Shown: positions 33,700-45,890, counted from the first letter of the stretch. The stretch is 64,000 nt of DNA from Centrapalus pauciflorus (GCA_020465985.1 JAANYP010001197.1:450289-514288), one strand, 5' to 3'. Notes: generated from the letters alone by a model not told the origin. A program made the numbers and translations.

Positions 33700-34879
33700 C
33701 TACAATTAAATATGCGGAGAATATGATATTAAAATAGGGTTTCCTATATGAATAATGCATGAAATATTAAAAACCCTTTTTCACATTAAATAATCTAATT
33801 CCTAATTCTCACCAACAGTGTGAGCCAAAACTAACCCTATTAATGCATGAACTTAATAATGAATATTTTAACATTTAAAACAACCTATAGACAAAACTTT
33901 TCAAAATCTTAAAACAATGCATATTCGGAAAAACTAAGATTTTTCATGAAACTTTTTGCAAAAATATATTTATATTAATTATATGAATGCATAAAATTAT
34001 ATTTAACCATTTTCCTTTGAAACATAATGTAACCCCCCAAAAAGTTCATCCCATGCATGCATGATAAAATCTTACAAAGTAGCATAGAATGCAACTAGAG
34101 GCGTTAAGAAGAGTTTACTTTAGCGATTATTGAGAAATACTAGCTTCGGATTGAAGATTGGACGTGCAAAGGGCGTTATTTGAGAGGTTTTAAGCCTTTG
34201 AAATCGAAATTCGCTGCTCCAAAGTCGACTTTTAGGGTTTATGACGTCTGGGACGTAGGGTTCTGTATATATAAGCTTTTTAGCGCGTCGGGGCGTAGGG
34301 CAGGCGTAGCCTGCGCCCCCCTGCGCTCCGGATCTCCGGAATTTTAATCTAGGGCGCACACAAGTCTATAAACTCATTTCTCAATTTTTAGAAAATTTTT
34401 ACGCTCATTCTCCCCAACTTACACTATTAAATCGGGTTAAAATAATTCACCGCGTGTACTCAAAAATGTCAATTTCTGATGTGACGCTTTTGACACTTAA
34501 CTTAAACCTAAATACAACTAAGGTTGAGAGGAAAGTCCTCCCCAACTTAGCTGCTTACATAAAACTAACACATAAATTTAAAATTAACTAAATAAAATAA
34601 TTCATCTTTTCGTAGGGAATCACGATTGCACTTAGAAACCCCTCGGTATCCCGAGTGGACGAGTGTTGTCTCGTGAGGGTTTCCAGAAACACACCCTCAA
34701 AGTTCTCTGGGTTGCCTCCCCGGAAGCGCTAAGTTTAACGTCTTCAGCCAGACGTACTGCTCCTATACTAACCTAACTAATTTTTGGATCTTCTAGCCTT
34801 ATAAGTTCATAGACTAACATATTATTGGTGGCCCATTGAACATATAATTTGAGTCTATTTCCATTGACTTTGAATGGTT
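33700..34879 (-). other. element C non-coding region between integrase and extra ORF
   Basis: 34620-34860 (minus strand) matches element A 9060-9310, including CAGTACGTCTGGCTGAAGAC. 34260-34340 is CpG-rich (GGGGCGTAGGGCAGGCGTAG). Short purine tracts such as TAAGTTGGGGAG resemble polypurine tracts. No gene seen. Confidence 0.6.
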
Positions 34880-35227
34880 CACCACCCTTTAGGTCCTCAA
34901 TTCGGAATTTTTATCGCACCATGTGGGCAGACTTCGGTTACAATGTATGGACCTGTCCATTTACTCTTTAATTTACCAGGATGTAGCCTAAGTCTTGCGT
35001 TAATAACCAAAGCTTGTTTCCCTTGGTAAATAGTTTATTTTTTCAGCATTCTGTCGTGAAAAACCTTGGTTTTCTCTTTATAGATTTTAGCACTTTCATA
35101 GGCTTCTCTACGAACTTCTTCCAGTTCGTTTAACTGGAATTTTCAATCAACACCGACATCATGCAAATTAAAATTAGTGTTTTTAATTGCCCAAAAGCTC
35201 GATGTTCCAATTCAATGGGAAGATGAC
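34880..35227 (-). pseudogene. element C integrase, C-terminal piece
   Basis: The minus strand reads LPIELEHRAFWAIKNTNFNL, then LNELEEVRREAYESAKIYKE and LHPGKLKSKWTGPY, the C-terminal DNA-binding domain typical of Athila/Tat integrases. Stops interrupt it. It joins 37603 when the solo LTR is taken out. Confidence 0.8.
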
Positions 35228-35989
35228 TGTAACATCCTAAGAATCTAAAATGACGTAATTGAGGTTAATTAGAATAAATTTTTGAAATTTATATAATTAT
35301 GTTGGATTATGTATTTGGGATTAATTATAAAAGTTGGTTGTTTTATTTAGAAATTGATGATTTCAATTTATTAAGTTAATATAGTTATTATTAAATGGTT
35401 GGAAGGATAAATAAAGATTTAATCTCTATTTAATAGAATTTAAGAATTTGATTGCTATTTTAAGGAATTAAGAAATTTTAGAATTACTAATTTTAATTAA
35501 TTAAGTATAATGATTATAAGGAAAGTTGAGGGGTTAAATTGCCAAAAGTTGAAAATGGGATATATGAAAGACCAAGTCTTTCATTTTGGATTAGGCCATT
35601 ATCTCTCTATTCTCAATCTCTCTGCTCTCTTTCTCTTCTCAAAAGAACCTACGGTTCTTCATTTCAACAAGTCAAGATCATCAAAAATTGTGGAAATTAG
35701 AAGCTGGAAATTTGGATTTAAGGTGTTAGAAAGGAACTACAACATCCACAAGCATCGATTTAAGGTAAATTTTACTGAAACTCTTTAAATTTTGAAGTTT
35801 GGATTCGGTTTCTATGTCAAAAACCGAATTAGAGATTTTTGGTCCAAATTATATATGCATGTTAGAAATAATTGTGGGTTTGTATAAATCTTGTAATATA
35901 GAGGTTATATATAAAGTTTCAAGTCATAAATCAAGATTTTAGATGTGATTTTGGGAGTTTTAAAGTATGTTCTACGTGTGCATTTCTTG

Positions 35990-36300
35990 GGTACTGAAAC
36001 AACAAAATGGGTACCGAAACCTTAATGGTTTCGGTATTGCCATTACCGAAACCTGCATAATACCGAGACTTTGGAGATACCGAATCTAAGGTACCGAAAC
36101 CTTGAAGGTTTCGGTATTACCCTTACTGAAACTCATTAAATACCGAAACCTTATATATATGTGTATGGGTGTACCGAGACAAGCATGCAACACTGAAACC
36201 ATTACTGAAACCTTGATACTAATACCTCATACATATACCGAAACTACAAGTAGGTACCGAAACTTGGTACTGAAACTTTTATAGTTTCATCAATTCCATC
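35990..36300 (+). repeat. TACCGAAACC array in LTR D
   Basis: About fifteen copies of (G)TACCGAAACC, several in inverted pairs around AAGG or TTAATGG (TACCGAAACCTTAATGG followed by TTTCGGTA), so it can form hairpins. The position resembles that of the TTCGGACCA array in family B LTRs. Confidence 0.85.
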
Positions 36301-36322
36301 TTTTCCAGATTCAATAAAACTT

Positions 36323-36335
36323 AGACACACACACA

Positions 36336-36373
<38 letters not shown>
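36323..36373. repeat. (CA)n(TA)n microsatellite in LTR D
   Basis: Six CA units, then about 18 TA units. Confidence 0.9.
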
Positions 36374-36379
<6 letters not shown>

Positions 36380-37602
36380 TTCGGTTGGGTTTTAATTGTG
36401 AAAATAAATAGAAACGGTTGGGCATTCTTTAATTAAGATAAATTCTGAACATTTCGGCAATCTCAGAAATTTAAGGTTAAGGTTTAATTTCGGATTATAA
36501 TTTCGAAGGATTGACGCATTAATTTGAGAAACTTGATGGAGCTTATTATTAAACCAGAGATTGATAATATTAATAAAGGAATAAATGAGAATGATAAAAC
36601 CATCAAGTAAGAGGATTTAAATATGAGTTTCGGATGAAGGTTCCGAATGATGTGACACTTTAATATTGATATCAAACATATGTATGATATGTTTTATATA
36701 TGAAAATGTAACAGGTCCCTTGTGGTGTTGTTTAACCCACAGTGGGGTACTTTGTGATCCGGTTGAAAGCCCGAGGAGATATAAGATAACTTAAAGTTTA
36801 ATAACGCACCCACTGTGAGTACAGTAGATTTCGCATGTTTATATCTGTTTTATGTTAAGCTTTGCCTGCTGAGACCTGTTGCTTCAATTATTTGTTTGGA
36901 ATTCTACTAACTTGCGTAGATTTTGATGCACATTCCTACTTGTTGCATGTCCTTTCGTTTGTTTTGCATCTATTGATGGACTGGTGGGTCGCATCGATTA
37001 CTCTGATGTTACTGTGCTATATGACCTGGAGCTGATCCACTCCTAGGCCCGGTAGGCAGTATGTCATCCCCGATCGTACGTTTGTCTCAGATGGTAAGTT
37101 TAAATGCCGAGCTGTGGGCTCGAAGGGGCTGCGGCTCTGGTCCGTACTTTGTGTACGAAGAGGATATCCGATATTGGTCATCTGTGTTATCCTTGAGCTT
37201 CATAAAATTTTATAAAATGCGTAAATCTTTGTATTCACTAAGCAATTCGCTTACCCCTCAGTTGTTGACTTTTTACAGAAAAAGGGAAATCGGCGGCGGA
37301 ACCATCTAGCTAGGACGTGTGTTGAAGTATTTGAAGATTCCTACTAATTTACTTGGTATTTGGTTTATGGAATTATTGTTGTAATAAATTTGAAGATGAT
37401 GTAATACTTTTGAGTTTCTAGACTTAGATGTGTAACCTATGTAGCACCGTAGGGTGTTGAACACGATTTTGTATTACTTTATTTTGTATTTTATGCTTCC
37501 GCACTATAATTTAAGCTATCAGATCATTATGAAATTATGTGTTGGTGATTAATCCTGGGCGTATTGTAATGGTGATTAATATGGCAAGGGTGTCACAATG
37601 AC

Positions 37603-38383
37603 ACCACTTACTGTAAACAAGTCGATATGGGGACATACCAATTGGTGTTTTAAATGCAGTCCTGTACGCCCATAGAGCATCCTCCAGCTTTTGTGACCAA
37701 TCTTTACGATCCGGTCTCACTGTTTTTTCTAGAACTCTCTTGATTTCTCTATTTGAAATCGCAACTTGTCCGCTAGTTTGCGGATAATAAGGTGTGGTTA
37801 TTCGATGATTAACTCCATAGTGTTTAAGGAGTTTTGCAAAATGCTGATTTTTGAAATGTGACCATCCGTTACTAATTATAGCCCTAGGGATACGTGGCGT
37901 GCAAAGATATTTCTTTATACGAATTTGCATACTACCCGGTTATCATTGCTTCCACCTATTGGAAACATAGTCTACCGCGACCAAGATATATTCATACCCA
38001 AATGACTTATGGAAGGGTCCCATAAAGTCAATCCCCCGCACATCAAATATTTCAACAATTAATATTGGGGTCATGGGCATTTCATTCCTTTTTGCTATGC
38101 CACCTGTTTGCTGGCATTTTGTACATCCTTTTACAAACTCATATGCATCTTTAAAAATGGTGGGCCATAAAAAAAACTCACACTACAATATTCGGTGGCC
38201 GGTTTTCTTTGCACTGAAATCGCCACTGCATGCGTATGCATGGCAGTGTTTAAGGATATCTTCGTGTTTAGAATCAGGGATACAGCGTCTCATAATTTGA
38301 TCCGCATCTACCTTAAATAAATCTGACTCATCCCATATGTACTACTTTGCTTGAGCATAGAAATATTTTCTTTGTTGTAAATT
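37603..38383 (-). pseudogene. element C integrase, zinc and core region
   Basis: The zinc-binding part has CTKCQQTGGI. The core has GIDFMGPFHKSFGYEYILVA with its first Asp intact. The second catalytic residue is Asn (IISNGWSHF; codon 37868-37870) where Asp is required, and the third is Ala (GQVAISNREIK; codon 37760-37762) where Glu is required. Stops near 37940-37950 split the core from its N-terminal part. The frame continues to PYRLVYSKWCH, where the solo LTR begins. Confidence 0.88.
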
Positions 38384-39332
38384 CTAGTGCTCTAGCAACC
38401 TTCCTGATACGAAATAGTTAACTAAATTCGCAAACCAGGATATTTTGGATATCAATAATAATTGTTCATCAGGGAAGGAATCCCTGATGTGATCAGTTGA
38501 GTCCGTTGGAATAATCGGGAGCCTAGATAGGTGGTCGGCAACAACATTTTCTGTGCCTTTCTTGTCCCTAATTTCTAAATTAAATTCCTTTGATAGAAGG
38601 ATCCACCGAATAAGTCGAAGCTTGGCATCCTTCTTTGCTAATAAATGCATTAAAGCACTGTGGTCATAGTACACAATTACTTTTGCCCTCCAAATGTATG
38701 ATCTAAATTCATCCAGGGCAAATACTACAGCTAATAGTTCTTTCTCCATAGTAGTATAATTTATTTTTGTCTCATTAAAAGTTTTACTCGCATAGTAAAT
38801 AACCACTGGCTTCTTTCCTAATCTATGGTCAAGCACAACACCTACTGCGTAATCACTTGCGTCATACATAATCTCATAAGGTTGAGACCAATCCGGAGAT
38901 TGCAAGATTCGTGCTTCAGTTAACTTCGCTTTAAGTTTTTCAAATGCTTGCATACATGCTTCATCGAAGTTAAACTCAACATCTTTTGCCAAGAGATTAC
39001 ATAAAGGCCTTAAGATTGCACTAAAGTCCTTAATAAACTACCGATAAAAACCAGTGTGGCCTAAGAAGGATCTTATTCCTTTAACATTGTTGGGGGTGGA
39101 AGTGAAGGTATTAATTGGACTTTTGCTTTGTCCACTTCCATGCCTTTCTCGGACACTATATGACCTAGGACCACCCATTTTTTCACCACGAAGTGGCTCT
39201 TTTCCCAACTTAAGACTAAATTAGTCTCAGTGCATCTCTTTAGGACTTTTCTCTAGATAATCTAGACAATCTTCAAATGACTTATCAAATATTGAAAAGT
39301 CATCCATGAATATATCAAGAGAACCACCCACC
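38384..39332 (-). pseudogene. element C RT C-terminal part and RNase H
   Basis: From 39332 the minus strand reads GGSLDIFMDDFSIF (an intact F-x-D-D motif) and, after stops and frame changes, VVKKWVVLGHIVSEKGMEVD, GFYR and FIKDFSAILRPLC. 38384-38992 is an open RNase H piece: PYEIMYDASDYAVGVVLDH, NYTTMEKELLAVVFALDEF, YYDHSALMHLLAKKDAK and NVVADHLSRL. It then runs into the pre-integrase region (RDSFPDEQLL), which element A also retains. Confidence 0.88.
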
Positions 39333-40733
39333 TGTAACAACCCAGCTTTTGATCCAGTTATAATCTTTGTGCTTTGAGAAAATAATGTAATTTTATTACA
39401 TTAATTATTTTGTTTAATTTCATTGAATATGAAAATATTAATTAAATTATAGTTATGATTTTTAGATGATTATAATAAAGAGATGTAAAATACAAAAGTT
39501 TAGTGGGTTAAATTACAAATATAACTATAATACATATATAAACCATTTTAATGGTCATTATTAACAATTAAGAGAATTGACACACTCTCTCTCTAACTTC
39601 TCTCTAACCTCTCGGCTAAATACACAAAACATCAAGAATTACCACAAATTTGCAATCAATTGGAGAAATTAAAGTCAAGGAAGTTACAAATAGCAACAAT
39701 CAACAAGAATCTGCAAAATTGAGGTAAATATTTCTGAAAAATCTTGCAATTTATGAGATTGGTTCGGTTTTTATATAAAACCGAAAATACAAGAATTAGA
39801 ACATGAGAATTTTGTGTTGCATGTTTAAAGTTTTTATAGATTGTAATAAATTTAAGTTAATTGTTGATAAAGAAACAAAAATTAAATGATGGATCATCCA
39901 AAATATAGTACAAATCGGAAGTGTTGCCTAGTGGATCATGATAGCTATTTGATTTTCATTTCATATTGCATTTAAGACTTCTTCAGACATTGCTTTATGA
40001 TTCATTGCTATCATGACTTCTATGACTTAAGCTTTCATTATTTGATCAGACACTTGATAGATTTATTCAGCTTGACTAGCCTTGATGGTCTATTGTTCTA
40101 GACCTGGTTATTTCACCAATTCTTATGAACTTGGTAATGACCTCCGATGTTCCGCCATATTGACTTACTGGTAGCTAGCCCAGTATGTGGATGATCCCCA
40201 CGATTTAAGCGTGAGTGTGGCCTGAACATCATCCAATTCTATGATTCTATATCTCAATCATGAGGGCTGTAGCGGCAGCTAAGACATATCACGCTAGACT
40301 GATGATCCGCTTGACACGCATGTTAATTTGAAAATCTATAAACTCACTAAGCATTGCTTACAGTTGCTGCATTATAATTTTACAGGTAAAAGCAAAGGAA
40401 AGTCACCTGTTGGACCTAGCTCTTAGGTCTATTAATGATCAAGACAGAAGTATCATAAACCACTACACAACAAATCTTTTCGGTACTGATTGGAAGACAG
40501 TAATTGTTGTGGATTTTGGGTAGATTTGAAATGATTCTATGATGAAATGATTAGATTAGATGGTACCCTTTTATAACTTTAATTTGAAATATGTAATAAA
40601 ATCTTAATATGTATGTACATGTAATTTTTAATTCCGCAATTAATTACCCTATCTTAGTATGGTTGATATCGTATTGCATGATGTGGGACCTAGACTCTGA
40701 GGACTGCCCCGGAAGGGGAGGTCTTGTATCTGA
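39333..40733 (+). mobile_element. LTR fragment (gypsy, family E) inside RT
   Basis: Begins TGTAACAACCC, like the other gypsy LTR starts, and contains a GGTTCGGTTTTTATATAAAA block like those in families B and D and a GTAAAAGCAAAGGAAAGTCA block. It splits element C RT between FSD and GGSL. The right end (about 40640-40733, GC-rich GACTGCCCCGGAAGGGGAGG) has no LTR-like terminus, and no 5-bp duplication is seen. The fragment is therefore incomplete or rearranged. Confidence 0.7.
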
Positions 40734-41432
40734 AAAAATAGCCATCATACAACGTTGGAATGTGGGGAGTGCATTACATAGACCGAACGACATCCTTCGG
40801 TACGCAAAGGTGCCATATGGACATGTAAATGTAGTTTTCTCTTGATCCCCTAGATGGATTGAGATTTGATTATAGCTAGAATAACCATCGAGGAAACAGT
40901 AAATCTTTTAACCTGCTAACTGTTCCACAATTTGATCGATAAATGGTAGTGGAAAATGATCCTTGGAAGTAACGGTATTTAGTTTCCTATAATCAATACA
41001 TACTCTCCATCCAGTCACAGGGAGGGTAGTTATCATTCCTTTATTTTCAGTGTCAATAACTGTGATCCCAGATTTCTTGGGCACAGTTTGGGTTGGACTC
41101 ACCCATTTGCTATCAGATATGGGGTAGATTATCCCAGCGTCCAACCATTTTGACGCTTCTTTCTTAACTACCTCCCTTAGATTAGGATTTAGCCTCTTTT
41201 GTGCGTCCCGTGCTGGTTTAGCTTCTGGATCGGTAATGATTTGGTGCATACACAAAGTATGGCTAATTCCTTTTAAGTCTGTTATGGTCCATCCTACTGC
41301 TTCTTTATATTTAACTAGCACTTGTAGTAGAGTTTTTTCTTGCCCCTCGGTCAGATCCGATGAGATTATGACAGAAAGAGTGTCATTCTGACCTAAGAAG
41401 GCATACTTTAAATGAACATGCAGCTCCTTCAA
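40734..41432 (-). pseudogene. element C RT N-terminal half
   Basis: The minus strand reads HLKYAFLGQNDTLSVIISSD, ARDAQKRLNPNLREVVKKE, LDAGIIYPISDSKWVSPTQ, GWRVCIDYRKLN and DHFPLPFIDQIVEQL. A stop at 40908-40910 is followed by YCFLDGYSSYNQISI, EKTTFTCPYGTFAYRRM and FGLCNAL. The first catalytic Asp (FLDG) is present. The order and wording are those of Athila-type RT. Confidence 0.88.
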
Positions 41433-42308
41433 CTCTAGAACAGGTGGTTATTCTATTGAAGGTTTAACTGATTGAGGCAAATCAGTTTGTAACTTCTCAG
41501 TCTTATGGGTCCACGGTGGTTGTTTCGATTCTAGTGTGGATTCCATGACTGCCTCTAACTCATTACGAGTATGAGAGTTCATCTTAGCTATGTCATGCTC
41601 AGCGAAGTATAACTCAGTAGTGTCTTTGGTGTTGATTAAAGAACTAAGCTTCTGAGCAAGTTCATCTACCACATCGATCAAATAACATTCTGTGTCAATC
41701 GCAGTGGCATTTGAAGCACTAAACACATTTAATCTCAATTTACGATTACCGAAAGCGATATCTACAGCTCCCGTTCTGCAATTAATTTGAGCATTTATTG
41801 TCGCTAAGAACGGTTTGCCTAAGAATATTGTCGGTTGATTGTCTCCAATGTAACTTTCGGTGTCCAAGACTAGGTAGTCAACTGGATAGTAAAAGTCTTC
41901 AACTTTTACTATAACATCTGATAAAATCCCCCTTGGGCATTTGGTTGACCGATCCGCCAGCTATAAGATTATATCAGTCGTCTGTAACTGGCCTAGATCA
42001 TGTTTGTCAAACACGTTTCCAGGTAGACTATTAACACTAGCTCCAAGATCAAGTAATGCTTTCTTTATCTGCACATTGCCAATTGTCACTAGAATCAACG
42101 GTGATCCAGAATCTTTTAGCTTAGGAGGCAAGGAGCTAGAAACTACTGCAATTAATTGTTCAGTTAAATTGATCTGCTTAGGAAGCGAGACCTTAAACTT
42201 TCTCTTCTGGGTGCATAGATCTTGTAAGAATTTGGCATAAGAGGGAACTTGCTGAATAGCTTTGATCAAAGGAATATTGATCTTGACTTGATTAAATAAA
42301 TCCCACAA
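41433..42308 (-). pseudogene. element C aspartic protease region
   Basis: In one frame with internal stops (at 41961-41963 and 41448-41450). VPSYAKFLQDLCTQKRKF and SLPKQINLTEQ precede the active-site block ALLDLGASVNSLP. After it come DVIVKVEDFYYPVDYLVLD, QPTIFLGKPFLATINAQINC and a linker to RT. It is closely related to element A 7787-8605. Confidence 0.88.
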
Positions 42309-43921
42309 ATCCTCTGGTTGTGAGCCTCTTTGCCATATGGGGGAAGATTTAGGATTTTCTAAGGCAGCAGAATAACGAGGATGAACTGTGGTGTCCTAAT
42401 CCTTAATCGCCTCCCCAACTTTGGGAGTTGGAATATCTGCCTTAATCGGCTCATTGAAAGTGACTTTCTTGGGAACCTCATTCTTTGGAACCTCCTTTTC
42501 CTCATACACGACCTCAGTGTCGGTATCCTCTTCTGCCTCCTGCTCTTTGGGCATCTCGATCTCATTATCTACTTCTCTACCACTTCTCAGGGTAGTCACT
42601 TTAGACACTTCATTTACCTCATTTACTTCGTGCTTCTTCTCTTTGCCATGAGCATGCGAAGGGTTGGGAACATTATTGCTCAGAAGCTTTCCCTCTTCTC
42701 GTCTTGTTTGAGATTCAGCTGTCTGACCCATCTGGCGGCTTAGCAGCTTCATGGTCTTTGTACTGATAGCCGACTATTGCTTCATAAATTCTGCAAACTC
42801 TGAGAATTGTGAAGAAGTCCATGTTTGTTTCCACTTGGATATGAGGTTGATCACGTTGATTTGGCTTATAGTATCGCTCATCTTTAGCACCATAGGTAGA
42901 ACAATTTGATATTCTCGTCGTGGTGGTTCATACCTTGGTTTGGATTGATGATCGGTAGACTGATCATTCTTTCATTGGAAGTTAGGATGATTACTCCATC
43001 CCAGATTGTAAGTTTCCGAAAATGGGCTATCACACTTCCGGTGCGCTCTAAAACCATAGACTTCATTAGCAAACTCCTCAGTGGGTTGCACTTGAGGACA
43101 TGCTTCAGAATGATGAGATGGATCACTGCATGTAACGCAACTGCTAACCGATACGTTTGGGTTTGTATTAAGACCCTTCATCAGTTGATCCATTTTCTTA
43201 CCTAACTCTGAAATTTCGCTCTTAACCTCTCGTTTCCAGGAATTATCTATGCCCGTCACTTGAACTCCTATGTTGTTCTCAGAACCAGCTTGAACCTTGA
43301 GAACCTTACCGAGTTGATTCAGTAACTCCCAAGCCTCTTCGTCTTCCTTTTCTAAAAATGTGCCTCCGTGGCAACAATGGTCATGTTGCGACTATCTTGA
43401 CTCACACCATCAAAGAATGTTTTGATAAGCATCCATTTTGGAACTTTGTGATGTGGACAAGCTCTCAACAACTCATTCATACGATCAAATGCTTCGTAGA
43501 ATTGTTCACCAGGTTTTTGTTTGATCCCAGTAATTTCCTTTCGTTTCTCGGTGGTTTTACTAATGGGATAGTATTCGTTGAGAAATTCTCTTTTCATTTG
43601 ATCCCATGTCGTGATGCTATTGGTGGGTAGCGACATGAACCAATTCTTAGCTTTCTTTTTTAGAGAGAAAGGGAATAGTCGAAGCTTTAAACCGACAGTG
43701 GTTATACCTCGAACCTGATTTGCTTTGCAAATAGTCGTGAACTCAGCTAAATGCTCGTAAGGTTCCTCATTTGGCATCCCTCAGAAAATATGAATATATT
43801 GGAATAATTGAGGACGAACTTCGGGTTCGTTCTCATTTTCAGGGTATCGAATTAGAGAAGGGCCGGGCACATCACCAGGGCGGTAATGTGACTCAACAAT
43901 CCTTCGCATTTGTTCACCCAT
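42309..43921 (-). pseudogene. element C gag
   Basis: Likely start MGEQMRRIVESHYRPGDV at 43921. A TGA at 43781-43783 precedes the 141-codon capsid piece 43352-43777 (LKLRLFPFSLKKKAKNWFMS, TTWDQMKREFLNEYYPISK, EAFDRMNELLRACPHHKVPK). After a frameshift near 43350, 42972-43259 carries a CCHC knuckle CVTCSDPSHHSEAC. 42396-42752 is a charged Lys/Glu/Pro-rich C-terminal part (EVPKKVTFNEPIKADIPTPK). The homologous element A region is 6643-7830. Confidence 0.88.
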
Positions 43922-44354
43922 CCTAACGACTGCACGCTCCGGTTCTTCTTGCTCGCGATTTCTTGGAGAAATTGAACAACTATATAAAGTAGGAATCTCC
44001 TCCTCTTGATCGTTGTCGTCCTCCGCGTGCCTCCGCTGATCGTTTGAACTCTCCGTGATAATCTTTGTTGTTTTTGCACCCTAACGGTCTTTCGGTGAGA
44101 TTTAGCTACTTTTTCGATTTCGGGTTTGAATTGTAGCGGCAATCCTCTGGCTGATCAACGTGTGAGCATAAACTACTAAGGCACTTAAATTAAACCAATT
44201 ATATTTTTGGTGGTAAGAGAACTACAATTACCTTTTTTGGATTTTTTTAACTTTTTATGTGATTTTTAATAATAAAGACCAAAAATAATTAAACTAAAGT
44301 TCTTAAAATTAAACTAAGGTCAAACTAACTTTGTAGCCCTAACTAGCGTTACAC
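43922..44354 (-). other. element C 5' leader
   Basis: Untranslated stretch between the primer site and gag with AT-rich and purine-rich parts. Comparable in position to element A 6336-6642. Confidence 0.65.
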
Positions 44355-44372
44355 TCCCCGGCAACGGCGCCA
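44355..44372 (-). other. element C primer binding site (tRNA-Asp)
   Basis: Plus-strand TCCCCGGCAACGGCGCCA is exactly the last 18 bases of plant tRNA-Asp including CCA, so the minus strand is a perfect primer site. Confidence 0.93.
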
Positions 44373-44378
44373 AAATCT

Positions 44379-45520
44379 TACGAGCCGTCGTTGTGGCCCG
44401 TAGAAATAACCTTAAAACTATCTGTTAGCGTAGAGAAGTAAGGGTCGAATCCGCAGGGAGTGCATATGTGAATTAGGGTTAAATTTCTAGTTTCTTAGGT
44501 TTATTAAAAGCGATTAAATTGTGAAATGAGTGATTTGTTTGGAATGGTGATCAAGCCTGAATTACGACTAAAACAATAGCAAGCAAATAACAATTGATTA
44601 AAAAGATCGAATTAAAGATGATCATTTACGGAATCACTACGGCATAAGTTATTATCCACTTGAATATCATGTAACGGTCACATAGGCATAACCAATTACT
44701 TAGTCATATTAATCGTAAACGTTTTAACCAATAAATCTCGGCATAGCGCATGCAACATTCATTACTTGTCTTAATCTCTAAACTAATGGACTTGGCACGA
44801 ATAATAATATCACAATGAACTATTTTCCTTTTACCAATCAAACCATTTCCTGATAAAACAACCAAATGTATATCATTTGCATTACATAAAATATTCAAGT
44901 ATCACAAACACATCAATACATAGAGATAGATTCAAAAAAATAAAACTTAGTCGTAGATCCTCCGCAAATGGCTATGGTGGTTTAGTCTCTCAGCGCGCGT
45001 TCTTCACCGGGAATGATCGGAGACATCATCATAGGCTTCAATGGCACGAATAGTTGCACTCCACCTTCTTCGTACTTGATCCGTTAACCAACTCCGGCAG
45101 GGCTTCGCCAATCTTTTCAATATTTCGGGACCCTTAAAAACGGCTGCCATCGCTCCCTATTTATAGAGAAGAAGAGAATTAGGGTTTTGGATGCAGAAAA
45201 GCGGCTGTAGGGTTTTCACGCCGCACGAGCGTAGGCCCAGGCGTAGGCCTGCGCCCGACCCTGCGCTGAGGGGTACGGCCTAGGCTACGCCATTCTGTGC
45301 TGGAAGTGCTAACTAACTCAAAACACTTCTGTTTTGCAGCGCAGGGTGGCGCAGGTCTGCGCCTCCACCGACTCGTTTCACGCTGAATTTTCTCGAGCTG
45401 CTTCCATTTGACTTTTTGCCCTGAAACACAATTTGGAGTAAAAGTATGGAAGTTACGAAGCACACGTGCATAAATAAGCCTTAAATGATACCGAAAACAC
45501 ATTAAGTTATAGCCTTATCA
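44379..45520 (-). repeat. element C 5' LTR
   Basis: About 1.14 kb. On the minus strand it starts TGATAAGGCTATAAC (45520) and ends CGACGGCTCGTAA, homologous to element A LTRs. It contains a CpG-rich U3 stretch at 45190-45380 (GGCGTAGGCCTGCGCC) and a TATAAATAG box near 45156-45164 (minus strand). Confidence 0.88.
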
Positions 45521-45889
45521 TCAAAGTTGGTGGATTTAACGAGAACGGTCATGATATATTTTTCGAGAAGATTTTGGTTTGGTAAAAAAAAATTACCCAG
45601 ACGACCATTCAATATATCATATCGAGATTATTCAATGTCGAATTACAGTTTATACCACATATTCAACGTCGAAGTAAGACTATATATCGTATATGCAACA
45701 TTGAATATACATTCAATATTAAAAGAGTCGAAATAATAGTCAAAGTTAGTAGTCAAACTTGGTGTGCAACCATTGATTTAATGTTAATTGCATATTTAAC
45801 ATGTTATCCATAGTGTTATATTATAATACTATGATGTAGTTTGGTTTTATAGTTCTGCACGAAATTAAGATTCTGCAATGATCCCAACC
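45521..45889. other. spacer, ends in shared pre-(TA)n motif
   Basis: AT-rich, with several loose ATTCAATGTCGA/TTCAACGTCGAA repeats at 45610-45700. The last 45 bp (AGTTCTGCACGAAATTAAGA) match 12725-12769 and 26440-26481. No gene. Confidence 0.6.
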
Positions 45890-45890
45890 T

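Larger units (their letters stand above)
35228..37597 (+). mobile_element. solo LTR, second gypsy family (D)
   Basis: Starts TGTAACATCCTAAG and ends GGGTGTCACA, flanked by a perfect 5-bp duplication ATGAC (35223-35227, 37598-37602) inside element C integrase. 2370 bp with no internal region, so a recombined solo LTR. It contains a TACCGAAACC array and a (CA)n(TA)n tract. Confidence 0.92.
27840..45520 (-). mobile_element. element C: Athila-type Ty3/gypsy, heavily interrupted
   Basis: Minus-strand relative of element A with a 5' LTR (44379-45520), an intact tRNA-Asp primer site, leader, gag, protease, RT, RNase H, integrase and a further ORF downstream of integrase (32421-33699). It is split by a PIF/Harbinger element, a solo LTR and an LTR fragment. 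The coding frame has many stops, and the integrase catalytic residues are substituted. No 3' LTR is seen. The left boundary given is the last position supported by homology to element A. Confidence 0.88.

Noticed and set aside
33260..33709. 149-codon plus-strand frame
   Set aside because: Antisense shadow of the extra ORF of element C.
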